Shown: positions 57,437-64,000 of the stretch, in pieces
Layout of the letters: each line of letters starts with the position of its first letter
How positions within the stretch are numbered: position 1 is the first letter of the stretch
Notes under the pieces: generated by a model
Seen by the model: the letters and a program-made list of their open reading frames with translations, nothing else
What the model was told of the DNA's origin: nothing
The model's database searches: none
Assembly (NCBI GenBank): GCA_905234605.1
Contig: CAJOIE010000014.1
Span: 1 to 64,000, forward strand
Direction of reading: 5' to 3'
Source: an uncultured Bacteroidaceae bacterium
GTDB taxonomy: Bacteria; Bacteroidota; Bacteroidia; Bacteroidales; Bacteroidaceae
DNA: 64,000 nucleotides
Translations under genes and position numbers: made by a program

Positions 57437-58768
57437 ATGAAGAAACTGCTCATTGAGACCTATGGCTGCCAGATGAACGTGGCCGACTCCGAGGTGGTGG
57501 CCTCCATCATGCAGATGGCGGGCTACGAGGTGACCACGGAGCTGGCCGAGGCCGACGCCGTGTTTCTCAACACCTGCTCCGTGCGCGACAATGCCGAGCA
57601 GAAGATACTCTCGCGCCTGGAGTACCTGCGCAGCGTGCGCCGCCGCAGCAGCCTCATCATAGGCGTGCTGGGCTGCATGGCCGAGCGCGTGCGCGACGAG
57701 CTCATAGAGTGCCACGGTGCCGACATCGTCTGCGGCCCCGACGCCTACCTCTCCCTGCCCGACCTCACGGCACAGGTGGAGCAGGGCCACAAGGCCATCA
57801 ACGTGGAGCTCTCCGCGACGGAGACCTATGCCGACATCGTGCCGCGGCGCCTGCACACAGGGCTCACCGGCGGCTACGTGAGCATCATGCGCGGCTGCAA
57901 CAACTTCTGCCACTACTGCATCGTGCCCTACACGCGCGGCCGCGAGCGCAGCCGCGACGTGGAGAGCATCCTGCGCGAGGTGCGCGACCTGGCCGCCCGC
58001 GGCTACAGGGAGGTGACGCTCCTGGGGCAGAACGTGAACAGCTACCGCGCCGACTCGGGCGGCACCGCCGTCAGCTTCCCCGAGCTGCTGCTCACCGTGG
58101 CGCGCGCCGTGCCCGCCATGCGCGTGCGCTTCACCACGAGCCACCCCAAGGACATGAGCGACGAGACACTGCGCGTCATAGCCGGCGAGCCCAACGTGTG
58201 CCGCCACATACACCTGCCCGTGCAGAGCGGCAGCGACGACGTGCTGCGCCGCATGAACCGCCACTACACCCGCGAGTGGTACCTCAGCCGCATCGAGGCC
58301 ATACGCCGCATCGTGCCCGACTGCGGCATCTCGACCGACATCTTCGTGGGCTACTCGGGCGAGACCGAGGCCGACCACCAGCTCTCGCTCGGGCTCATGC
58401 GCGAGGTGGGCTTCGACTCCGCCTTCATGTTCAAGTACTCCGAGCGCCCCGGCACCTACGCCTCACGCCACCTGCCCGACGACGTGCCCGAGGCCGAGAA
58501 GGTGCGCCGCCTCAACGAGCTCATAGCCCTGCAGGGCGACATCTCCGCCCGCCGCAACGCCGCACAGGTGGGCCGCACGGTGGAGGTGCTCGTGGAAGGC
58601 ACCAGCCGCCGCAGCCGCGACCAGCTCTACGGCCGCACGGAGCAGAACCGCGTCGTCGTCTTCCCCCGCGGACAGGCCCGTGTGGGCCAGACCGTCAGCG
58701 TGCACGTCACCGCCAGCACCTCGGCAACACTGATTGGAGAACTGATAATAGACGACAGGCTTTCATAG
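57437..58768 (+). CDS. miaB: tRNA-2-methylthio-N6-dimethylallyladenosine synthase
   Basis: The 443-residue radical-SAM methylthiotransferase modifies A37 of tRNAs that read U-starting codons. The N-terminal UPF0004 domain has the cluster cysteines in ETYGCQMN, NTCSVRDNA and GCMAERV. The radical-SAM cluster is in IMRGCNNFCHYCIVPYTRG. A C-terminal TRAM domain follows (GRTVEVLVEGTSRRS, RTEQNRVVVFP). It leads an operon that runs through ftsX, uppP and truB to folK. Confidence 0.96.
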   Translation: MKKLLIETYGCQMNVADSEVVASIMQMAGYEVTTELAEADAVFLNTCSVRDNAEQKILSRLEYLRSVRRRSSLIIGVLGCMAERVRDELIECHGADIVCGPDAYLSLPDLTAQVEQGHKAINVELSATETYADIVPRRLHTGLTGGYVSIMRGCNNFCHYCIVPYTRGRERSRDVESILREVRDLAARGYREVTLLGQNVNSYRADSGGTAVSFPELLLTVARAVPAMRVRFTTSHPKDMSDETLRVIAGEPNVCRHIHLPVQSGSDDVLRRMNRHYTREWYLSRIEAIRRIVPDCGISTDIFVGYSGETEADHQLSLGLMREVGFDSAFMFKYSERPGTYASRHLPDDVPEAEKVRRLNELIALQGDISARRNAAQVGRTVEVLVEGTSRRSRDQLYGRTEQNRVVVFPRGQARVGQTVSVHVTASTSATLIGELIIDDRLS

Positions 58769-58812
58769 GCACTCCTAAGCCATCCTGAGCACCCCCCAAT
58801 ACAGACCCCGCC

Positions 58813-59673
58813 ATGACAAAGACCTACGCCCCCATGCAGTGGCTCACCTCGTGCGTGAGCATCACCCTCGTGCTCACCCTCCTGGGCACGGTGGTGCTCT
58901 TCGGCCTGACAGCCCACAAGCTCTCGCGCGACGTGCGGGAGAACCTCGTGGTGACCCTCCTGCTCTCCGACGACGTCAGCACGGCACAGGCCGACAGCCT
59001 CGCCGCCGAGCTCACCACACGCCCCTACGCCGCCGCCGTCAGCGTCATCAGCAGCGAGCAGGCACTGGCCGAGGAGATGGCCCGCCTGGGCACCGACCCC
59101 ACCGAGTTCCTCGGCGGCGAGAACCCCTACACGGCCACCATCGAGATGAACGTCCGCGCCGACTACGCCTGCACCGACTCCCTGCTGCCCCTCCAGCAAG
59201 AGCTGCGCCACCTCTGGCAGGTGACCGACGTGGTCTACCAGCAGGAACTCGTGGACGGCCTCAACCACCTGCTTCAGACAGCCACGCTGGTGCTCATGGC
59301 CCTGGCCGCGCTGCTCATCGTGGTCTCCGTGGTGCTCATCAACAACACGGTGCGCCTGAGCGTCTACTCACGCCGCTTCACCATCCACACCATGCGCCTC
59401 GTGGGAGCCTCGTGGGGCTTCATACGCCGGCCCTTCATGCTCCGCAGCCTCGGCATAGGCCTCACGGCAGCCGCGGTGGCCATCGGCGTGCTGGCCGCCG
59501 GCACATGGTGGATACGACAGCAGGACCCCTACATGGCCTCGCTGCTGACACGCGACGTCACCATCCCCGTGGCCCTCGCCGTCGTCGCGGCGGCCATAGC
59601 CCTGACAGGCATCTCCACATGGCTCAGCGTGGGCCGCTTCCTGCACATGCGCGAGGCAGAAATGTACAAGTGA
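58813..59673 (+). CDS. ftsX: Cell-division ABC transporter permease FtsX
   Basis: The 286-residue protein has one N-terminal helix (SITLVLTLLGTVVLFGLTAH), an extracytoplasmic domain (about 45-160) with AELTTRPYAAAVSVISSEQA, then three C-terminal helices (LVLMALAALLIVVSVVLINN, LGIGLTAAAVAIGVLAAGTW and VALAVVAAAIALTGISTWL). FTIHTMRLVGASWGFIRRPF is the cytoplasmic coupling loop. With FtsE it activates peptidoglycan hydrolases at the septum; ftsE is not in the window. The next gene is a DUF3098 protein and then uppP, all envelope functions. Confidence 0.94.
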   Translation: MTKTYAPMQWLTSCVSITLVLTLLGTVVLFGLTAHKLSRDVRENLVVTLLLSDDVSTAQADSLAAELTTRPYAAAVSVISSEQALAEEMARLGTDPTEFLGGENPYTATIEMNVRADYACTDSLLPLQQELRHLWQVTDVVYQQELVDGLNHLLQTATLVLMALAALLIVVSVVLINNTVRLSVYSRRFTIHTMRLVGASWGFIRRPFMLRSLGIGLTAAAVAIGVLAAGTWWIRQQDPYMASLLTRDVTIPVALAVVAAAIALTGISTWLSVGRFLHMREAEMYK

Positions 59674-59747
59674 GAGGGATGCTGCAAGACACGACCGACG
59701 GCCCACCAGCCCTAACCACCAAACAACCACATAACTACAGAGCAACC

Positions 59748-59975
59748 ATGTTCGCATTCACCCGCACCAACTTCATCCTGGTGGCCATAGGCATGGCCAT
59801 CGTCATCGTGGGCCTCGTGCTCATGTCGGGTGCCGGCAGCACCGAGAGTGCCTTCAACGCCGACATCTTCTCCCCCCTGCGCATCCGCGTGGCCCCGGCC
59901 GTCACGTTCCTGGGCTTCGTGTGGATCATCGCAGGCATCATGTACAAGAAACGAGACAAGGAGGCCCGCCCATGA
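59748..59975 (+). CDS. DUF3098 small membrane protein
   Basis: A 75-residue protein with two helices ([20 protein letters not shown] and [20 protein letters not shown]) and a conserved FAFTRTNF start, as in the DUF3098 family. [11 protein letters not shown] before the second helix is the family's typical loop. The function is unknown, but it stands between ftsX and uppP in Bacteroidota, so a role in division or envelope synthesis is plausible. Its stop overlaps the uppP start (ATGA). Confidence 0.88.
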   Translation: MFAFTRTNFILVAIGMAIVIVGLVLMSGAGSTESAFNADIFSPLRIRVAPAVTFLGFVWIIAGIMYKKRDKEARP

Positions 59976-60781
59976 GCACGCTCGAAGCCCTGCTGATGGG
60001 CCTCGTGCAGGGGCTCACGGAATACCTGCCAGTGTCGTCGAGCGGCCACCTGGCCATCGCCGCCGCCCTCTTCGGCATCGGCGGCGAGCAGAACCTGACG
60101 TTCACCATCGCCGTGCATGTGGCCACGGTGCTGAGCACCCTGGTCATCCTGTGGCGCGAGGTGTCATGGCTGCTCAAGGGCCTCTTCCGCTGGGACGGGC
60201 ACATCAACGCCGAGCAGCGCTATGCCCTGTGCATCGCCGTGTCGATGGTGCCCGTGGGCATCGTGGGCGTGTACTTCAAGGACACGGTCGAGGACGTGTT
60301 CGGTGCCGGCCTGCTGGTCGTGGGCTGCTGCCTGCTCGTCACTGCCGCGCTGCTGCTCTTCAGCCACTATGCCCGCCCGCGGCAGAAAGCCTACATCACC
60401 CCCGCCGACGCCTTCGTGATAGGCCTGGCACAAGCCGTGGCCGTGCTCCCCGGCGTGTCGCGCTCCGGCAGCACCATAGCCACAGGCCTGCTGCTCGGCT
60501 GCAAGAAGGAGCAGCTGGCACAGTTCTCGTTCCTCATGGTGATACCCCCCATCCTCGGCGAGGCACTGCTCGACGTGGTCAAGGCCACCCATGAGGGCAC
60601 CGCCGCTGCCACCGCCGGCATAGGCCTCGTGCCCCTTGCCGCGGGCTTCGCGGCAGCCTTCGTGAGCGGCTGCGCCGCCTGCCGCTGGATGATAGGCCTG
60701 GTGCGTCGGCAGAAGCTCGTGGGCTTCGGCATCTACTGCGCCGTGGTGGGCACGCTGCTCATCCTCGCCAGCATATTCTGA
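59972..60781 (+). CDS. uppP: Undecaprenyl-diphosphatase
   Basis: The 269-residue membrane enzyme dephosphorylates undecaprenyl diphosphate to recycle the lipid carrier for peptidoglycan and O-antigen. Its two signature regions are [20 protein letters not shown] near the N-terminus and [20 protein letters not shown] in the middle, both in re-entrant loops, with the catalytic Glu and Arg. About eight membrane segments are visible. The start codon overlaps the DUF3098 stop. Confidence 0.96.
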   Translation: MSTLEALLMGLVQGLTEYLPVSSSGHLAIAAALFGIGGEQNLTFTIAVHVATVLSTLVILWREVSWLLKGLFRWDGHINAEQRYALCIAVSMVPVGIVGVYFKDTVEDVFGAGLLVVGCCLLVTAALLLFSHYARPRQKAYITPADAFVIGLAQAVAVLPGVSRSGSTIATGLLLGCKKEQLAQFSFLMVIPPILGEALLDVVKATHEGTAAATAGIGLVPLAAGFAAAFVSGCAACRWMIGLVRRQKLVGFGIYCAVVGTLLILASIF

Positions 60782-60787
60782 CCGCAC

Positions 60788-61555
60788 ATGACAGCGAGCC
60801 ACACCCCCACCCCGCCCTCACCGGCCGACGGCCCCGCGCTGAGCACCACGCTGCTCATCGACAAGCCCTACACGTGGACCTCCTTCGACGTGGTCAACAA
60901 GATACGCCGCGAGCTGTGCCGCCACCTCGGCGTGAAGAAGCTCAAGGTGGGTCATGCCGGCACCCTCGACCCCCTGGCCACCGGCCTCATGCTGGTGTGC
61001 ACAGGACGCGCCACCAAGAGCATCGACACGCTCCAGGCACAGACCAAGGAGTATGTGGCCACGCTGGCCCTGGGTGCCACCACGCCGAGCTTCGACCTCG
61101 AGCACGACATCGACGCCCGCTACCCCGTGGACCACATCACCGCAGAGCTCGTGCACGCCACCCTGCAGCAGTTCCGCGGCCGCATAGAGCAAGTGCCGCC
61201 AGCCTTCTCGGCCGTCAAGGTCGACGGCCACCGCGCCTACGCCCTGGCACGCCGCGGCCGCGACGTGGAGCTGGCACCCAAGGAACTCGTCATCGACGAG
61301 CTCGAGGTCACCGACGCCTCACGCCTGCCCCACGAGCTGACGCTGCGCATAGTGTGCTCCAAGGGCACCTACATACGCGCCCTGGCCCGCGACATAGGCC
61401 AGGCCCTCGGCTCGGGAGCCCACCTGCTGGCACTGCGCCGCACACGCATAGGCCCCTACGCTGTGGACCAGGCCATGACGCTCGACGCCTTCCACGCCTG
61501 GCTCCAGACACTCCCCCACCCCACCCCGAACACCCCGACAATCACCCCACTATGA
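60788..61555 (+). CDS. truB: tRNA pseudouridine(55) synthase
   Basis: The 255-residue synthase makes pseudouridine 55 in the T loop of tRNAs. The catalytic Asp is in GHAGTLDPLATG. LLIDKPYTWTSFDVVNKIRR, QVPPAFSAVKVDGHRAYALA and CSKGTYIRALARDIG are conserved motifs. The protein ends in a short proline/threonine tail. The first 18 residues (proline-rich) are variable, and the start could lie a little later. Its stop overlaps queA. Confidence 0.96.
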   Translation: MTASHTPTPPSPADGPALSTTLLIDKPYTWTSFDVVNKIRRELCRHLGVKKLKVGHAGTLDPLATGLMLVCTGRATKSIDTLQAQTKEYVATLALGATTPSFDLEHDIDARYPVDHITAELVHATLQQFRGRIEQVPPAFSAVKVDGHRAYALARRGRDVELAPKELVIDELEVTDASRLPHELTLRIVCSKGTYIRALARDIGQALGSGAHLLALRRTRIGPYAVDQAMTLDAFHAWLQTLPHPTPNTPTITPL

Positions 61556-62616
61556 AGCTATCCCAGTTCCGCTACAAGCTGCCCGCAGAGCGCATAGCCC
61601 AGGAGCCCGCCCCCTTCCGCGACGAGTGCCGCCTGATGGTGCTCCACTGCAAGAGCGGTGTCATCGAGCACCGCGACCACTTCTACGACATACTCGACTA
61701 CTTCAGCGAGCACGACGTCTTCGTCTTCAACGACACCAAGGTGTTCCCCGCCCGCCTCGAGGGCAACAAGGAGAAGACCGGAGCCAAGATCGAAGTGTTC
61801 CTGCTGCGCGAGCTCAACCAGGAGCACCGCCTGTGGGACGTGCTCGTGGAGCCCGCCCGCAAGATACGCATCGGCAACAAGCTCTACTTCGGCGAGAACG
61901 AGACCCTCGTGGCCGAAGTCATCGACAACACCACGTCGCGCGGCCGCACCCTGCGCTTCCTCTACGACGGCCCCCACGAAGAGTTCAAGGAGACACTCTA
62001 CTCCTTGGGCGAGGCACCCCTGCCGCGACAGGTCATCAGCCGGCCCGCCACACCGCAGGACCTTGAGGACTTCCAGACCATCTACGCCCGCCACGAAGGC
62101 GCCGTGACAGCCCCCGCCTCGGGCCTCCACTTCTCCAGGACCCTGCTCAAGCGCATGGAGCTCATAGGCATCGACATGGCCTACGTCACCCTCCACTGCG
62201 GCCTGGGCAACTTCCGCAGCATCGACGTCGAGGACCTCTCCAAGCACAAGATGGAAGGCGAGGAGATGCACGTCGACGCCGAGGCATGCCGCATGGTCAA
62301 CGACGCCAAGGCCGCCGGCCACCACGTGTGCGCCGTGGGCACCACCGTGCAGCGCGTGCTCGAGACCGCCATGGGCGCCAACAACAACCTCAAGGAGTTC
62401 GACGGATGGACCAACAAGTTCATCTACCCGCCCTACCGCTTCGGCATCGCCGACACCATGATATGCAACTTCTACCTGCCCCTCTCCACCATGCTCATGC
62501 TGGCCTGCGCCTTCGGCGACTACGACATGGTGATGAAAGCCTACAAGGAAGCCGTCTACGACCAGCGCTACCGCTTCGGCGTCTACGGCGACGCCATGCT
62601 CATCATCAATGACTGA
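61552..62616 (+). CDS. queA: S-adenosylmethionine:tRNA ribosyltransferase-isomerase
   Basis: The 354-residue enzyme transfers the ribosyl part of SAM to 7-aminomethyl-deazaguanine in tRNA, making epoxyqueuosine. Conserved parts are FRYKLPAERIAQEPAPFRDE, VFVFNDTKVFPARLEG, AVTAPASGLHFS, YVTLHCGLGNFRSIDVEDL and NFYLPLSTMLML. No other queuosine genes are present here. The start overlaps the truB stop, and the end overlaps folK by 8 nt. Confidence 0.96.
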   Translation: MKLSQFRYKLPAERIAQEPAPFRDECRLMVLHCKSGVIEHRDHFYDILDYFSEHDVFVFNDTKVFPARLEGNKEKTGAKIEVFLLRELNQEHRLWDVLVEPARKIRIGNKLYFGENETLVAEVIDNTTSRGRTLRFLYDGPHEEFKETLYSLGEAPLPRQVISRPATPQDLEDFQTIYARHEGAVTAPASGLHFSRTLLKRMELIGIDMAYVTLHCGLGNFRSIDVEDLSKHKMEGEEMHVDAEACRMVNDAKAAGHHVCAVGTTVQRVLETAMGANNNLKEFDGWTNKFIYPPYRFGIADTMICNFYLPLSTMLMLACAFGDYDMVMKAYKEAVYDQRYRFGVYGDAMLIIND

Positions 62617-63172
62617 CAGCAGCACGGCAGCACAGGCAGAGATGGCAGCACAGCCAGCAACGGCAGCAACGGCAGGCAGCGTGGCCGTGTGCCTCGCCTT
62701 AGGCAGCAACCTTGGCGACCGCCACGCCACCATCATGCGCGCCGTCGAGGCCCTGTGCCGCGAGGTGGGCCCCATCGTGGCCGCCACGCCCGTGGTGCAG
62801 ACCGAGCCATGGGGCTACGAGAGCACCCACGCCTACCTCAACGCCATCACGCTCCACCTGACGCGCCTCAGCCCCGCACGCCTGCTCGCCGTGACGCAGG
62901 CCATAGAGCACAGCCTCGGCCGCACCGCCAAGACTCCGGCCGCAGGCAGCGCCGCCGCAGGCATCGACGCCGCAGGCAGCAGCGCCGGCCCCCTCCCGCC
63001 CTACGCCGACCGCCCCATCGACATCGACATACTGCTCTACGGACACCTGCACATGGCAACACCGGAGCTCACCATACCCCACCCGCGCATCACAGAGCGC
63101 CCATTCGTCAGCGGCCCCCTGCGCGAGCTCCTGGCAAGAAACACCGGAATAGACATCTGCAGAGCCCCATAG
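62609..63172 (+). CDS. folK: 2-amino-4-hydroxy-6-hydroxymethyldihydropteridine diphosphokinase
   Basis: The 187-residue protein catalyses the pyrophosphate transfer in folate synthesis. CLALGSNLGDRHATIMRAVE, TEPWGYESTHAYLNA and the metal-site DRPIDIDILLYG are diagnostic, and IPHPRITERPFV ends the family block. Two low-complexity parts are unusual: an alanine-rich N-terminal stretch before AVCLALGS, and an insert TPAAGSAAAGIDAAGSSAG just before the DRPIDIDIL motif, coded by repeats of GCCGCAGGCA. Both probably lie on the surface. Last gene of the operon. Confidence 0.93.
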   Translation: MTDSSTAAQAEMAAQPATAATAGSVAVCLALGSNLGDRHATIMRAVEALCREVGPIVAATPVVQTEPWGYESTHAYLNAITLHLTRLSPARLLAVTQAIEHSLGRTAKTPAAGSAAAGIDAAGSSAGPLPPYADRPIDIDILLYGHLHMATPELTIPHPRITERPFVSGPLRELLARNTGIDICRAP

Positions 63173-63211
63173 AGACAGCTCCATAGAAACATGCAGAAGC
63201 CCATACAAACG

Positions 63212-63249
63212 GCAAGAGGGTGGCAACCGTGTGGCTGCCACCCTCTTGC
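63212..63249. terminator. Terminator hairpin between folK and tRNA-Gln
   Basis: GCAAGAGGGTGGCA (63212-63225) pairs perfectly with TGCCACCCTCTTGC (63236-63249), loop of 10 nt. It can end the miaB-folK operon and, on the other strand, the tRNA-Gln transcript. Confidence 0.8.
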
Positions 63250-63252
63250 TGC

Positions 63253-63326
63253 TGGTTGGGATACCCGGATTCGAACCAGGAAAAACAGAACCAAAACCTG
63301 TTGTGTTACCATTACACCATATCCCA
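63253..63326 (-). tRNA. tRNA-Gln (anticodon UUG), CCA encoded
   Basis: On the minus strand a full cloverleaf is seen: acceptor TGGGATA pairing with TATCCCA, a D arm with GTGTAATGGTAACAC, an anticodon stem AACAG/CTGTT with loop reading TTG, and the T arm CCTGGTTCGAATCCGGG. The discriminator A and CCA are in the DNA (63253-63256). A promoter box lies just upstream at 63358. Confidence 0.96.
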
Positions 63327-63357
63327 ATCCCGTGGCTTTCCGCGGCGGAAAGCGCGG

Positions 63358-63386
63358 CAAAGATATACACTTTTGCCGAGAGGCAA
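63358..63386 (-). promoter_or_regulatory. Promoter TTG-N18-TATCTTTG for tRNA-Gln
   Basis: Minus-strand TTG (63384-63386) and TATCTTTG (63358-63365) are 18 nt apart. The box is followed by CCGCG and ends about 31 nt before the mature tRNA. Confidence 0.78.
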
Positions 63387-63444
63387 GCATCGCCGCACAA
63401 TCTTTTTCTTAGCACCAAGGCACGAGCCCACGGCGAAAACTCCC

Positions 63445-63452
63445 TACCTTTG
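63445..63452 (+). promoter_or_regulatory. -7 promoter element TACCTTTG for tyrS
   Basis: Matches TAnnTTTG, about 100 nt before the tyrS ATG. The -33 element is not clear. Confidence 0.6.
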
Positions 63453-63552
63453 CAATCCCGAGGCCGCCGTGCCCCACCGGAACACTCAGGCCTACCCTCC
63501 CCCCAAAAAGCCGACAACCCTCAAAACCACAACTCATAACCCCTAACTCATA

Positions 63553-64000
63553 ATGAACTTCGTTGACGAACTGAAATGGCGCGGCATGGTGCACCAGATG
63601 ATGCCGGGCACGGAAGAGCTCTTTGAGCGCGAACAAGTGACGGCCTACGTGGGCATCGACCCCACGGCCGACAGCCTGCACATCGGCCACCTGTGCGGCG
63701 TGATGATGCTGCGCCACCTGCAGCGTTGCGGCCACAAGCCGCTGGCCCTCGTGGGCGGTGCCACAGGCATGATCGGCGACCCCTCGGGCAAGAGCCAGGA
63801 GCGCAACCTGCTCGACGAGGCCACGCTGGCACACAACGTGAGCTGCATCAAGCAGCAGCTGTCACGCTTCCTCGACTTCGACGCACCCTCCACCTCGGCC
63901 GTCGGCGGCAAGGACAACCGCGCCGAGCTGGTGAACAACTACGACTGGATGCGCAGCTTCAGCTTCCTCGACTTCACGCGCGACGTCGGCAAGCACATCA
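63553..64000 (+). CDS. tyrS: Tyrosyl-tRNA synthetase, N-terminal part (runs off window)
   Basis: The visible 149 residues are the start of a class I synthetase: [36 protein letters not shown] with the HIGH motif, [20 protein letters not shown] and the beginning of the [15 protein letters not shown] segment that ends near the KMSKS half. It charges tRNA-Tyr. The 3' part lies outside the window, so the C-terminal S4-like domain cannot be seen. Confidence 0.95.
   Translation, partial: MNFVDELKWRGMVHQMMPGTEELFEREQVTAYVGIDPTADSLHIGHLCGVMMLRHLQRCGHKPLALVGGATGMIGDPSGKSQERNLLDEATLAHNVSCIKQQLSRFLDFDAPSTSAVGGKDNRAELVNNYDWMRSFSFLDFTRDVGKHI

Overview
The window looks like chromosomal DNA from a GC-rich member of the Bacteroidota, most likely Bacteroidales and probably Prevotellaceae-like. 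The evidence is promoters of the TTTG-N19-TAnnTTTG type, starts without clear Shine-Dalgarno sequences, a two-gene glycine-lipid synthase locus, the single-membrane-subunit succinate dehydrogenase/fumarate reductase, a three-gene FKBP cluster and proteins with PorSS/T9SS-like C-terminal tails. It is mostly core genome. No phage, integrase, transposase, CRISPR array or rRNA operon was found.

Region 1 (1-6.1 kb) is accessory, visibly less GC-rich and decaying. It holds the 3' end of an esterase with a frame break, a frameshifted AraC-family regulator, a four-gene minus-strand redox/hydrolase operon (aldo/keto reductase, cysteine-nucleophile hydrolase, cyclophilin-like lipoprotein, flavin reductase) and a sugar O-acetyltransferase broken by three frameshifts. 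Region 2 (6.1-20.8 kb) carries an internally duplicated beta-barrel-like protein, a GH31 glycosidase, three FKBP isomerases, an Lrp/AsnC regulator, a fused C26-M19 peptidase, a glutaminyl-cyclase-like M28 lipoprotein, sufE, rbfA, a LolC/E-like permease and a GH51 arabinofuranosidase.

Region 3 (21-33 kb) has topA-aroK-speA-argB, an ECF sigma factor with a putative anti-sigma partner, then minus-strand glycine-lipid genes (glsB, glsA) behind a small secreted protein, a membrane protein and purD. Region 4 (33-45.6 kb) has the sdhCAB operon, a TonB-domain protein, a helicase-associated-domain protein, nagB, a sirtuin, a shortened nucleoside kinase, a Fur-family regulator, trkH and a large secreted CotH protein.

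Region 5 (45.6-64 kb) is housekeeping: polA, mnmG (broken by an apparent 13-nt deletion), apt, uvrC, dtd, deoC, an mgtC-family gene, an acetyl/succinyl-CoA transferase, then the compact operon miaB-ftsX-DUF3098-uppP-truB-queA-folK, tRNA-Gln and the start of tyrS. A parS-like site lies between mnmG and apt.

The most unusual signals are in the spacers: an 11-bp GTGCAGGGTGG motif scattered over 37 kb and partly built into hairpins, a GTGCCGCAGGCAC palindrome confined to 13.1-16.6 kb, minisatellites of exact 9- and 10-bp period around nagB and dtd, and a perfect 18-bp inverted repeat in front of purD. I did not find a clearly new multi-gene system. The best single candidates are the dispersed spacer repeats, the duplicated barrel protein and the parS-like site.
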